Below are positions 22,706-35,322 of a DNA stretch of 64,000 bases, piece after piece. Each line of letters opens with the position of its first letter. Position 1 is the stretch's first letter. The position numbers and the translations under genes were made by a program. Under the pieces are notes generated by a model, which saw only the letters and a list, made by a program, of their open reading frames with translations, was not told where the DNA came from and searched no databases. Source of the DNA: Tridacna crocea (taxonomy: Eukaryota; Mollusca; Bivalvia; Cardiida; Cardiidae); NCBI GenBank assembly GCA_943736015.1, contig OX031073.1, positions 29,539,210-29,603,209 on the forward strand. The letters are read 5' to 3'.

Positions 22706-24154
22706 TTTTAGCTCACCTGAGCACGAAGTGCTTATGGTGAGCTTTTGTGATCGCCCAATGTCCGTCGTCCGTCGTGCGTTGTGCGTCGTTCGTCGTCCAC
22801 AATTTCTTTAAACTTCTTCTCCTCCTAAACCACTGGGCCAATCTTGATGAAACTTGGCAGGGATGTTCTTTGGGTAAAGCTCTACCAAAGTAATTCAAGA
22901 GATTGAATTCCACCCATAACTCTGGTTGCCATAGCAACCAAACGGAAAAATAGAGCGAAATCTTTGAAAATCTTCTCTGAAACTAGAAGGTGTAGAGCTT
23001 TGAAATTTGGTATGTAGCATCTCCTAGTAGACCTCTACCAAGATTGTTCATATGATGCCCCTGGGGTCAAAACTGCCCCTGCCCCGGGGGTCACAAGTTT
23101 GAAATATGAACAAAGAAGGAAAACTTTAAAGTTCTTCTCAGAAACTAGAAGAAGCAGAGATTTGATATTTGGTATGTTGCATCTCCTAGTGGACTTCTAC
23201 CAAGATTGTTCATATGATGTCCCAGGGATCAAAACTGGCACTGCCCTGGGGGGTCTCAAGTTTGAAACATAAGAACAAAGAAGGAAAACTTTAAAATTCT
23301 TCTTCTCTAAAAGTAGAAGGCATAGAGCTTTGATATTTAGTATGTAGCATCTCCTAGTGAACCTCTACCAAGATTGTTCATTTGATGCCCCTGGGGTCAA
23401 AACTGGCCCCGCCCCGGGGGTCACAAGTTTGAAATATAGGAACAAAGAAGGAAAACTTTAAAATTCTTCTGCTCTGAAACTAGAAGGTGTACAGCTTTGA
23501 TGTTCAGTATGTATCATCTCCTAGTGAACCTCTACCAAGACTGGTCATTTGATGCCCCTGGGGTCAAAACTGGCCCTGTCCCGCGGGTCACAAGTTTGAA
23601 ACACAGGAACAAAGAAGGAAAACTTTAGAATTCTTCTTATCTGAAACTAGAAGGTGGAGAGCTTTGATATCTGGTATATAGCATCTCCTAGTGGACTTCT
23701 ACAATGTTTGTTTATATGATGCCCTTGGGGGTCAAAACTTGCCCTGCCCGTTTGGTACCAAGTTCGAAACATAGGAACAAAATAGGAAAAGTTTAAAATT
23801 TTTCTTCTCTGAAACTAGAAGGGGTAGAGCCTTGATATTTGGTACGTAGCATCTTTTAGTGGACTTCTACAAAGTTTCTTCATACGATGCCCCTGGGGTC
23901 AAAACTTGCCCTGCCCCAGGCGTCACAAGTTTGAAACATAGGAACAAAGAAGGAAAACTTTAAAATTCTACTTCTCTGAAAGTAGAAGGTGTAGAGCTTT
24001 GATATTTTGTAAGTAGCATCTCCTAGTAGACCTCTACCAAGTTTTGTCTTAGGATGCCCCTGGGGTCAAAACTTGCCCTCCCCCAGGGGTCACAAGTTCG
24101 ATTTTACAGCTTAGTACCCAGGTGAGCGATATAGGACCATCATTGTCCTCTTGT
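22706..24154 (+). mobile_element. HINE type 1 with ~178-bp 'GTAGAGCTTTGATATTTGG' core
   Basis: AGCTCACCTGAGCACGAAG and ATGGTGAGCT hairpin, GTCCGTCGTCCGTCGTGC microsatellite, core, and about six and a half monomers (tggtatgtagcatctcctag, gccctgccccgggggtcac). Ends CCAGGTGAGCGATATAGG, hairpin, CTCTTGT. Directly abuts both neighbours. Confidence 0.8.
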
Positions 24155-25764
24155 TAGCTCACCTGAGCACAACGTGCTCAAGGGGAGCTTTTAGGATCAC
24201 CCGGTGTCTGTCGTCCGTCGTGTGTCGTGCGTTGTGCGTCGTCCGTCGTGCGTCATCAACAATTCTTTAAACATCAACTCCTCCTAAACCGCTGGGCCAA
24301 TTTGGACCAAACTTGGCAGGAATGTTCCTTGGGAGGTCCTCTTTAAAAATTGTTCACAGAATCTGATTCCATCAAAAACTCTGGTTGCCATAGCAACCAA
24401 ATTGAATTTTTTAGCAAATTCTTTAAAAATCTTCTCCTCTGAAACCGCTGATTGGATTTTGAAATAATTTCACGGATATGTTCCTTGGGTGACCCTTTTC
24501 AAAAGTTGTTCGTGAAATTTTGATCCTTCAAAAAATGTGGCTCTGGTGAATGGGGGCTACTTGCACTATACAGAAATGAAGGAATTCTTTAAAAATCTTC
24601 TCCTCTGAAACCGCTGGTTGCATTTTGAAATAATTTCACAGATATGTTCCTTGGGTGACCCTTTTCAAAAAGTGTTCGTGAAATTTTGATCCGTCAAAAA
24701 ATGTGGCTCTGGTGAACGGGGGCTACTTGCACTATACAGAAATGAAGGAATTCTTAAAAGATCTTCTTCTCTGAAACCACTGGTCGGATTTTCAAATAAT
24801 TTCTCAGGGATGTTCCTTGGGTGACCCTTTTCAAAAACTGTTCGTGAAATTTTGATCCGTCAAAAAATGTGGCTCTGGTGAATGGGGGCAACTTGCACTA
24901 TACAGAAATGAAGGAATTCTTAAAAAATCTTCTACTCTGAAACCGCTGGTCAGATTTTGAAATAATTTCATAGAGTTGTTCCTTGGGTGACCCTTTTCAA
25001 CAGTTGTTAGCGAAATTTTGATTGGTCAAGAAACATGGCTCTGGTGAATGGGGGCTACTTGCACTATAGGGAAATGAAGAAATTATTGAAAATTCTTCTT
25101 CTCTGAAACGGCTGGACAGATTTTGAAATGATTTCACAGAGATGATCCTTGGGTGACCCTTTTCAAAAATTGTTCACAAAATATCTACCCAACAAGAAAC
25201 ATGGCTCTGGTGAATGGGGGCTACTTGCACTATATGGAAATGAAGAAATTCTTGAAAATTCTTCTTCTCTGAAACCCCTTGTCAGATTTTAAAATAATTT
25301 GACAGAGATGTTCCTTGGGTGAACCTTTTCAAAAACTGTACATATAATTTTGATCTGTCAAGAAACATGGCTCTTGTGAATGGGGGCTACTTGCACTATA
25401 TGGACATTGTGAAATTCTTGAAAATTCTCTTTCTCTGAAACCACTGGTCAGATTTTAAAAGAAATTTTCCGAAATCTTCCTTGGGTGACCCTTTTCAAAA
25501 CTTGTTTGTAAATTTTGATCCATTAAGAAACATGGCTCTCGTGGATGGGGGATACTTGCTCTAATACAGAAATGAAGAATTCTTAAAAATTCTTCTTTTT
25601 GAAACTGATGGTCAAATTTCGAAATGACTTTTACAGGTGACCTTTTGAAAATTGCTTAGCAAAATTTTAAATTTGGTTCCAATGTTTCATACCTCAAAAA
25701 AAAATAGGCTATGGTCATCTCAAAAATTCAGGTGAGCGATCCAGGGCCATTTTGGCCCTCTTGT
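24155..25764 (+). mobile_element. HINE type 1 with ~172-bp 'GGCTCTGGTGAATGGGGGC' core
   Basis: Starts AGCTCACCTGAGCACAACG only two T residues after the previous element's CTCTTG. GTCCGTCGTG-rich microsatellite, core, then about eight monomers (atgttccttgggtgaccctt, gggggctacttgcactatac). Ends TTCAGGTGAGCGATCCAGG, hairpin, CTCTTGT. Confidence 0.8.
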
Positions 25765-26234
25765 TTTTTTATTTCTGATCATATTAATTTTGTTGTCTGC
25801 AAAGGCTTTCAATTTGGCAAGTGTGGTCTGTGTTTTTAGCTCACCTGAGCACAACGTGCTCAAGGGGAGCTTTTAGGGTCACTGGATGTCCGTCGTGCGT
25901 CGTGCGTCGTGTGTCGTCAACAATTCTTTAAACATCAACTCCTCCTAAACCGCTGGACCAATTTGGACCAAACTTGGCTTGAATGTTCCTTGGGAGGTCC
26001 TCTTTAAAAATTGTCCACAAAATTTGATTCTGTCAAAAACTCTGGTTGCCATGGCAACCAAATGGAATTTTCTAGGAAATTCTTTAAAAATCTTCTTCTC
26101 TGAAACCGCTGGTCATATTTTAAAATAATTTAACATAGATGTTCCTTGGGTGACCCTTTTCAAAAACTGTTCGTGAAATTTTGATCCATCAAGAACATGG
26201 CTCTGGCGAATGGGGGCTTCTTGCACTATACAGA

Positions 26235-29200
26235 CATAGCCAACTTTCGCGGACATGTAAAAATCGATATCGGTCAATTTTACCTGCATTTTTTTATATA
26301 GAATTATGAAGGGCCTAGGTAAATAAACGCTTATAACTTCATCAAATTTCAGAGTTGAAAATAATCTCAAGTGAGGTAAGAAAATTCAATTTATTCTCTT
26401 TCAAATGAACTTAGTTTCAAAAATTTCGAAAAAGAAACTTTTGGTCCTTTTTTAACTTAAAAATTGTAGGTATGGTTTATATAGAATAAAGAGGAAAAAC
26501 GCATTTTCCGAGGTCAAAAACTGTAATATTTGTTTAATTTTGTTTCTTTGTGTTGAAAATTCAAAATTATCTCAAGTGGAGTGGGTTACTTTATTCATTT
26601 CTCTTTCAAATGGTATAATTTTGAGACATTTAAAAATATGAACTTTTGGTCCTTTTTACAGTTTTTTAATGCCACTATCCTATTTTTTTCTTTTTCCGTG
26701 AACGTTCGGATTATGCCGGACTTTGCCGATATTGGCCGAGGCTTACTGTTAGATAAGCCAGCCGGGTATCTTTATTGTGTTACGTAATGTTTCATTGACA
26801 AACGGACCCCCTGCTATGTTTATGATATACATGTATCCACATGATTATAAACTGGAATTTATACCCGAGTTGTTTTCAGATCGAATACCATTTGATCCTG
26901 ACAGTATCTCTAAGATGTTTGATTATGTATCCTATTTATCTAAAAGACCGGAATTTAATACTTATGAGATCATTTCCTTTTATAATGATTAAGATTGAGA
27001 TCTGAAATAAGAAAATGTACGTTTCATGATTTTTTTCAACTTTTCAGCTTTTTAGAAATTAATGCCTTATAATTTTTTTTCTGGCGACAGCTCACAAACT
27101 CATGTTTCCTTGCTTTTTTCACATCGGTCTTTGATCTGTCGTATCACATAGAAGGCCTTTGAAAACATTGAAGAAAAAGATTTTTACGCTGGTTGCCAAC
27201 ATGTTCTTCTTTTCATATATTTTTTTTAACTCAATAAAAGATAAGTTCCATTTTTACATGCTTTATTTGTCTTAAGAAAATTACTTCATTTTGAACAAGT
27301 CTGAAATCTTGTCTTTTGGTAAAGATTAAAATAACAAGCTTCACCTGTTACTGTATAAATACGGCATCTAACGACCCTGCTGTTGATTGTTTAGGATAAA
27401 ATATGGAAACAGGCGCATTATCTTTTTATAAGTGACCTTCTACTTTTCAAATAATATTGTCTTCATCACTCAATCGGTTTCTCCTTCAAAGAGTATTTAC
27501 CATTCAAAGAATGACAACACTAGATCAAAATTGACAACTTTTCTTTTACATAAATCAAACAGTTTCTGCCTTCTTTCAAATGTCTCCCTCCCCCCCCCCC
27601 CCCGTAACATCTTTAATATTTTAATTGTTCATTGGAAGAATTAGCCTAAACAGTAAGGTTCTTCCATCTTTACAACGACGCAGCCTGCAAAAAGCATAAC
27701 CGATATGAGTGAATAAAAAAAGAAAAAAAATTACATAGACCATGCATGTACACTGAAATGGGAAACATACAAGCTACTTCTCCTTTACCAGTAACTTAAA
27801 AAGTTACCTACTGCATAATCATTATTTATTATTTCAAGAGATACGGTAATCAACCTTGTATTAAGAATGATCTACATGTATCTTGGTTTGAAGCCGGTTT
27901 TTAACACAGCTTGCTGGTGAATTATACTGATGATTAATTGAAATGACACCATACATAACTTTTTTAGAGGAAGAAATACCTTTTTATCTTTATCATGCCT
28001 GTAAGCGGCGCTAGAGTGTAGCATCGGATCAGTTTATAAGTGCTGATCTGTTATGATACTTTCAACACGAACCTTTTAGTAACTTTCTGTAGAGTCTCGA
28101 GCACATTTTCCCCCATTTCGGATGCAATAAAAAGAATCTTAAGTATATATAATACATCTGCAGCGTTTTTAAACTTGAGTGATAGCTTGGACCTACTTTT
28201 ATGTATAAAGATATAGTTTACTGCATAGATAGACCTAAGTTGTTCCGAAATACTTATACTTAAACAGCCTTTAGACTCGCTCAAAATGGAAACATCTTAA
28301 TACATTTATTGATAGTATATAGTAGTAGTAGACATTGTAAGCAAATGCAACATCCCTCATTATGCCAAAATACAAATCGGCGCCACACAGTACATGGAGT
28401 GTTCGCAACGAACAGTTTTCCTTTATTTGTTCGATAAAAACCAACTTTGAATGAATATATAATATATATTATAATATATATATGCCGAATCTGTAACTTT
28501 TCGTCTGCGTAAAACCATGTAAATTTACTCTAATGGTTCTGAGCAGCCGTTGAAATTATTTTATGTGCTATAAAAGTTTTATTTCTCCGCCTTTCCAACC
28601 TTTTTTCTTTTAAAAATCGTGAAAAGCAGAAATTATAAAAATCAAAACCATCAAACCACACATGCACACAAAAGACAAAGTTTACCCAATCAAGATATAA
28701 CCATTAGCTATTTACTAAGCGACAAAATATATTATGATTTTTTTTTCAAGTTGAAAGAACTTACAGACGAGAATTACGGCACATAATGAGACTTGCTTTC
28801 GAAAGGGTAGAAAACACTGTGGGAGAACGGGAATCGTAGAAAACATGCTACATGTATATAGAAACCGTTATATACGATCCCTAGGGAAAATGAGAAATTG
28901 CCCACCACAAGTATTTTCTCCTTTCCGTGCTTGCTTTTTCAGGGTCGGATTGGTCTTTCTTTCTCAGGGTCGGGTTGGTAATGTAACTGCCACATAAAGC
29001 AAATTTTCTCATAAAAAAATACCGAATGACAAAATTTTGGACACCACCAAGTTAAAAATATTTGCAGACAACAAATTAAATGCAACTCAAATGATAATTT
29101 CTGTCTTTGAAAAGGTAGAACATTTTAGGAGCTGGAGAAAATTTTCTCCATTTCCAGCAAAGTTTACAGAAGCCTTTTCTCTCAGGTCCGTTCGATTGCT

Positions 29201-29922
29201 GTAGTGTGAAACTGGTATTCTCAAAACGCCGAATTTTCTGCTGAATTCAACTTGTTGATTTTGCCATGAATAATTTTTGACCTATAGAATCAATTAGGTC
29301 CAAGATCAGGCAGCTTGTTTTGTGCAGCCTGTTATAAATCTACATTGTCAACAAAAGTGCATTTGGACGGAATAGATTTCAGGATCAGACTACAAAAAGT
29401 GTATTTGTCGAGAGCAGTTTTAGGACCGATCAGTTTATGTTTCAGAGAATCAAAACTTAACCCTTAATTCGAGGATAAATGAATTACAAACCGACAAATA
29501 AAGCTGAAATATAACGATTTCAATGTTCTGTTCTCAAGAAAACTCTCGCTTTATCTTGGGGTGTAATTCCAATATGCTGTTGAGTCTAATAAGGGTGCGC
29601 ATTTTGTGCAGTCTGATACTGATATTCAAGAGCCACACTGTGCTGTACCAGACAAAGGGTTTAGATTAAAGTCGAAAAAAAAAAATCCTGCCAGGACAGA
29701 TATATCGTCTAGGCAAGGATTGAAGCAGGCCACTGTTACGTAATGTTACGTTTCTCTTATCTTTTATCGCTGCAGGCTATTGAATATCGATTACTTGTAT
29801 ACACGATGTAAGTCCGCCAAACTCCGGAAACTCCCGGACCTTTACGTATGATATCGATTTTTTTCATCGATTTGTTGATATGCGAGACTGCTGATAAGGC
29901 ATGTCCGTGAAAGTTGGCTATG
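26235..29922. mobile_element. 3.7-kb TIR element inside a HINE
   Basis: Inverted ends CATAGCCAACTTTCGCGG (26,235) and its inverse CCGTGAAAGTTGGCTATG (ending 29,922), with GATATCGATTTTT-type subterminal sequence at both. Removing it restores CAGACATGAATAAAGG, a normal HINE monomer (compare CAGACATGAAG at 30,745). Interior frames (26,581-26,787; 26,777-26,992, the latter reading EFIPELFSDRIPFDPDSI) are short and unrecognised; no transposase seen. Also contains a C15 tract at about 27,589-27,603 and MITE fragments near 28,750-29,200. Confidence 0.7.
28750..29215. mobile_element. piggyBac-like MITE fragments
   Basis: gaaagggtagaaaacactgt and tttctcctttccgtgc near 28,798-28,930, and a second piece from about 29,020 (aataccgaatgacaaaattt, ttttctccatttccagc). 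Decayed ends. Confidence 0.45.
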
Positions 29923-30872
29923 AATAAAGGAATTTCGTAAAAATTCTTCTTCTCTGAAACGGCTGGTCAGATTTTAAAATAATTTCACAGAGATGTTCCT
30001 TGAGTGACCCTTTTCAAAAATTGTTCGCGAAATTTTGATCCATCAAGAATCATGGCTCTGGTGAATGGGGGCTACTTGCACTATACAGAAATGAAGAAAT
30101 TCTTCAAAATTCTTCTTCTCTGAAACCGCTGCTCAGAATTTGAAATAATTTCACAGAGATGTACTTTGGATGACCCTGTTCAAAAATTGTTTGCGAAATT
30201 TTGATCCTTCAAAAAATGTGGCTCTGGTAAATGGGGGCTTCGTGCACTATAGGGAAATGAAGAAATTCTTAAAAACTCTTCTTCTCTGAAACTGCTGGTC
30301 AGAATTTGAAATAATTTCACAGAGATGTACTTTGGATGACCCTTTTCAAATATTGTTCACGAAATTTTGATCCATCAAAAAATGTGGCTCTTGTGAATGG
30401 GGGCTACTTGCACTATATGGGAATGAAGAAATTCTTAAAAACTCTTCTTCTCTGAAACCGCTGGTCAGATTTTGAAATTATTTCACAGAAATGTTCCTTG
30501 GTTGACCCTTTTCAACAGGTGTTCATGAAAGTTTGATTTGTCAATTAACATAGTTCTGTTGAATGGGGGCTACTTGCACTATATGGCCATGAAGGAATTT
30601 TTTAAAATTCTTCTCTGTAAATGCTGATCAGATTCTGAAATAATTTCACAGAAATGTATCTTAGTTGACCCTTTTCAAAAATTGCTCGAAATATTGTGAT
30701 CCATCAAGAAACATGGCTCTGATGGCTGTGGGCTATTTACACCATACAGACATGAAGAAATTCTTATGAATTCTTTTTCTCTGAAATGGCTGTTTAGATT
30801 TTGAAAAAAAAAATGGCTATAGTCCTCTCAAAAACTCAGGTGAGCAAACCAGGGCCATCTTGGCCCTCTTGT

Positions 30873-31507
30873 CATAGGTTAGTTCCACTTATCAAGAATG
30901 ATACAGTTATGTTATGGTTTCGGTCACAGTTATTGTTATCTGCAAAGGCTTTCAATTTGGCAAGTGTGGTCTGTGTTTTTATAGGGTAGTTCTACTTATC
31001 AAGAATGATACAGTTACGTTACGGTTGTCAAAGCCTCTACCTGTGTGTTGCATGTATCATGTCGCCATTACTACACATAACCTTCCTCTAGTCCCACAGG
31101 GCATGTGAGCTTTTATGTTACCATTGAAGAATAAAGATCTAACTATGTCTATATCAGAAAGCAACTAGGTACTTTGAAATAGGGTTGTGACAAGTACAGC
31201 TTCCAAAAACTCAAGGAAAATTAATGTGCTCTGGCTGCTACTGTAATTATATTGAAAATGGCATTAAACATCAGACAAACAAAAGCCTTTAAAAATGAAA
31301 AAAAATGTAGGGTCAATGGCTACTTCCTCATCTCAGTAAATTCACTCTATTGTTTGGGATAAAATGAAATGAATCCTGGCTAAGGAAATAATCAGACTGA
31401 AGAAATTAAGCAGCTCTAAGTGTTCCCTTTACTGAAAGCAGTGTACATAGCAATCTTCAAGATAAAACTGTATTTTTTGGAATACAAAATGGGCAGTTTA
31501 CAAGCTT
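30873..31507. repeat. ~105-bp direct duplication and spacer
   Basis: GTTCCACTTATCAAGAATG at about 30,882 and GTTCTACTTATCAAGAATG at about 30,990. The first copy continues into the flank used by the HINE at 25,838-30,872. The rest has no gene. Confidence 0.6.
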
Positions 31508-32757
31508 TTTAGCACAAAGTGCTCAAGGTGAGCTTTTGTTATCGTGGCCTGTCTGATGACCGTCGTGTTTTGTGCGTTGTGCATTGTCAACTTTTACCTT
31601 GTGTATGCTCTAGAGGCCACCTTTTTGGTCCGATACTCATGAAACTTGGTCAGAATGTTTTCTCTTGGTAGCATCTCTCACGAGTTCAAAAAAGGGTCAT
31701 GTTGAGTCAAAAACTAGGTTGCTAGGTCAAATCTTAGAAAAAAAAGTTGTGTATGCTCAAGAGGCCACATTCCCAGTCCAAAACTCTTCAAAGTTGGTCA
31801 GAATGTTTGTCTTGACGATATCTCAGACAAGATTGAAAAAAATTAATATTGGGTCAAAAACTAGGTCACTAGGTCAAATCTTACAAAAACCCTGTGAATG
31901 CTCTAGGGGTCATCTTTTATGTCTAAAATTTTTGAAAGCTGGTCAGAATGTTTGCCTTGATACTATCTTCAATGAGATTGAAAATGAGTCATGTCAGCTC
32001 AAAAACTGATCAAACTTAAGGAAAATCTTTTGTACCCTCTAAGAGGCCACTTGTGAAGTGCAAGACTCATGAAACGTGGTCAGACTGCTTGTCTTGATGA
32101 TTTCAAGGACCAGTTTACAAATTTATCGTGTTTGGTAAAAAAAAACTAGGTCACAGAGTCAGAATTTAGAAAAACCTTGTGTATACTTTAGAGCCACATT
32201 TTCAGTCAAATCGTCACAAAAGTTGATCAGAATGTTTGTCATAATCATAATTATCTTGAATTATCTTGAATGAGTTTGAAAATGGGTCATGTCGGGTCAA
32301 AAACTAGATCACCAGGTCAAATCTTTAGATAGCATGGGAAGTTCTAGAGTCATCATTTTATGTCCAGTGCGTATGAAAATTGGAATGTTTGTCCTGATGA
32401 TCAAATGATGAAATTGAGAATGGATCACATTGGGTGAAAAACTAGGTTGCCATGTCAGATCTTGGAAAAACCTTGTGTACAGTCTAGAGGCCATTTTTCT
32501 GTCCAGTACTTATGAAAGGTGGTCAGAATCTTTGTTTTGATAACATCTACAATGGGAAAATGGGCCATATTTTGCTTAAAGGTAGGTCACAGAGAAATTC
32601 TAGAAAAAACTTGTGAATGAGCCAGAGGCCAAATTTTCAATCCAACAATTATAATATCTTGGAAGAATGTTTGTCATAATATCTCAAAAGAGATTGAAGT
32701 TGGGTCATGTTTGGTGGAAAGACTCAGGTGAGCAATTTCAGGGCCATCTTGTTCTCC
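31508..32757 (+). mobile_element. HINE type 1 with ~145-bp core
   Basis: The 5' hairpin is shortened to AGCACAAAGTGCTCAAGG. About eight monomers (ctctagaggccac, ggtcagaatgtttgtcttg, aactaggtcactaggtc). 3' end ACTCAGGTGAGCAATTTCAGG then a damaged hairpin. It ends ~115 bp upstream of the second exon. Confidence 0.7.
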
Positions 32758-32872
32758 TCTTCAAACAATTTTTTCTGCCCTTTTAAATACAAATCTCAAC
32801 ACCGGAACCATAATTATCTATGTTGTTATTTGCAAATGCTTTCTAAATCAATTTTTTTCTTATTTGCTAAAG

Positions 32873-32982
32873 AAGTAGCTGATCACCAGACCAGACAGCA
32901 ACAAGATATAAATGCAAGAGAAGCAATAATTTATCAACGCTCTCACGAGGAACGCAGATCCAGCAATAATGATATCAAATCG
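32873..32982 (+). CDS. second exon of the DED gene, linker region
   Basis: Acceptor TTTGCTAAAG, donor TCG|GTAAAA. Two bases complete a split codon, then 36 codons follow; phase 1 in, phase 0 out. The preceding DED exon leaves exactly one base (A), so the joint codon would be AAA (Lys) followed by VADHQTRQQQDINAREAI. The peptide is hydrophilic, rich in Q, R, N and S, with no domain: a linker after the DED. The phase match with the DED exon 14.8 kb upstream and with the phase-0 X and Y exons downstream is the main evidence; intervening exons cannot be excluded. The exon sits in a ~250-bp gap between two HINEs. Confidence 0.6.
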
Positions 32983-33004
32983 GTAAAAACTATCCCTCAC
33001 GTTT

Positions 33005-34293
33005 TAGCTCCACTGACCGAAGGCCAGCAGGCTTATGTCATGGCCCGGTGTCCGTTGTCCGTCTGTGCGTGCGTGCGTCCGTCCATGTGTGCGTTAACTT
33101 CTATTTCAAACATCTTCTTCTCTGAAACTACCTATCCAATTTTGATGAAACTTCACAGAAATGATCCTGACAAAGTCCTTTTCAGAATTTCTTGAAAGAA
33201 TTTGATTCCTTCAAGAACTCTGGTTGCCATGACAACAAAACTGAAAAATATTGAACATTTTTAAAAATCTTTTTCTCTGAAACCATAAGGCCTAGGGCTA
33301 CCAAATTGTGTAGCTTTATCTAGTGGACCTCTACCAAGTTCTTTCAAATAATAGCCCTTGGGTCAAAATTGGCCCCGCCCCGGGAGTCACAAGTTTTATA
33401 TGGGCTTATATAGGGAAAACTTTAAAATCCTTCTGGTACCTAGCCATAGGGCTTAGGGCTACCAAATTTGGCATGTATCTTTATCAAGTGATTGTCTACC
33501 AAGAGTGCCCAAATGATAGCCCAGGGGTCAAATTTGGCCCGGCCCCGGGGTTCACAAGTTTTGTATGGGCTTATACAGGGAAAACTTTAAAAATCTTCTA
33601 GCACCAAGCCATAAGGCCTAGGGCTACTCAGTTTTGCATCTAGGTTTATCAAGTGGTTGTCTACCAAAGGTGCCCAAATTATAGCCCTGGGATTAAATTT
33701 GGCCCTGTCCTGGGGGTCACAAGTTTTACAGGGGCTCATATTGGGAAATTTTTAAAAATTTACTTGTACCTAGCCATAAGGCCTTGGGCTACCAAATTTT
33801 GCATGTAGCTTTATCTAGTAGGCCTCTGCCAGGAGGGCCCAAATTATAGCTTTGGGATCAAGTTTGTCCCCACACCAGGGGTCACAAGTTTTACACGGGC
33901 TTTTGTGATGAAAACTTTCTAAATCATCTTGTTACTAACCATAGTAAAGACTAGGACCACTAAATTTAGCCCTGTCTCATGGGTTTCATGTTTTACAGGG
34001 CCTTTTATTGAGAAAACTTTGATAATCTTCTTGTTTATAACCACACATTCCAGACCTATATTATTTGGTATGGGGTTTTATCCTGTGGACCTCCACCAGG
34101 GTTCAAGTAATTTTAGCTTTGCGGTCAAAATTGACTTTGCCCGAGGGTCACAATTTTTTTTCGTAGGATTTCATAGAAAAAAAATTGTATGTCCTTAAGT
34201 TTGAAACCAATTGGCCAAATATTGTAATGTTTGGCTTGTAGTGTTTTTACTTATTAGCCAATGGAGCAGTACAGGGCCATTATGGCCCTCTTG
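33005..34293 (+). mobile_element. HINE type 2, full length
   Basis: TTTTAGCTCCACTGACCG start, GTGCGTGCGTGCGTCC microsatellite at 33,065-33,080, core (tctggttgccatgacaac), then about five ~178-bp monomers (ataaggcctagggctacc, gccccgccccgggagtcac). 3' end GCCAATGGAGCAGTACAGG, hairpin GGGCCATTATGGCCC, TCTTGT. Starts 22 bp after the donor of the second exon. Confidence 0.8.
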
Positions 34294-34295
34294 TT

Positions 34296-35322
34296 AAGCT
34301 AACCTGGGCACAACGTGCTCAAGGGGAGCTTTAAGGATCACCCGGTGTATGTCGTCTGTCGTGCGTCAGTGAGTCGTGCGTCGTCAACAATTCTTAAAGC
34401 ATCAACTCCTCCTAAAGCGCTGAGCCAATTTGGATCAAACTTGGCTGGAATGTTCCTTGGGAGGTCCTCTTTAAAAATTGTTCACAGAATTTGATTAAAT
34501 CTAAAACTCTGGTTGCCATGGCAACCAAATGTAATTTTCTAGGAAATTCTTTAGAAATCTTCTCCTCTGAAACCGCTGATTGGGTTTTGAAATAATTTCA
34601 CAGATATCTTCCTTGGATGACCCTTTTCAAAAAGTGTTCGTGGCTCTGGTGAATGGAGGCTACTTGCACTATACGGAAATTAAGAAATTCTTAAAATTAT
34701 TCTTCTCTGAAACCGCTGGTCAGAATTTTAAAGAATTTCACAGATATGTTCCTTGGATGATCCTTTCCAAAAACTGGTCGCGAAATTTTGATTCGTCAAG
34801 AAACACAGCTCTGGTGAATGGAGGCTGCTTGCACTGTAGGGGAAATGAAGAAATTCTTAAAAGTTCTTCTTTTCCGAATCCGCTGGTCAGATTTTGTAAT
34901 ACACAGAAATGTTCCTTGGATGACCTTTTTCAAAAATTGTGTGCGAAATTTTGATCCATTAAGAAACATGGTGAATGGGGGCTTCTTGCACTATATGGCC
35001 ATGAAGAAATGCTTTAAAATTCTTCTCCTCTGAAACGGCTGATCAGATTTTGAAATTATCTCACAGAAATGTTCCTTTGGTAACCCTTTTCAAAAATTGT
35101 TTGCAAAATGCTGATTTGTCTAAAAACATGGCTCTGGTGAATGGGTCTATTTGACCATGAAGAAATTCTTTTTCTCTGAAACGGCTGATCAGATTTTGAA
35201 ATAATTTTACAGAAATATTTCTTGGCTGACCCTTTTCAAAAGTTGTTTGAGAAATTTTTATCCATCAAGAAACTAAGCTCTGATGGCTGTGGGCTCTTTA
35301 CACTATACAGACATGAAGAAAT
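34296..35322 (+). mobile_element. HINE type 1, 3'-truncated
   Basis: Begins AAGCTAACCTGGGCACAACG right against the previous element's TCTTGT. Core type as at 24,155-25,764, about four monomers. No 3' hairpin. Confidence 0.7.

Larger units (their letters stand above)
25838..30872 (+). mobile_element. HINE type 1, split by a 3.7-kb insertion
   Basis: Same core type as the 24,155-25,764 element. 5' part 25,838-26,234; 3' part 29,923-30,872, ending CTCAGGTGAGCAAACCAGG, hairpin, CTCTTGT. The flanks are a local duplication: the empty version GTGTTTTTATAGGGTAG is at about 30,973-30,989, against GTGTTTTT before this element and CATAGGTTAG after it, confirming T-run insertion. Confidence 0.8.

Noticed and set aside
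27589-27603. C15 tract and the G15 tract at 48,795-48,809 as possible regulatory or structural signals
   Set aside because: Single homopolymers inside transposons; may also be assembly-length artefacts. No further support.
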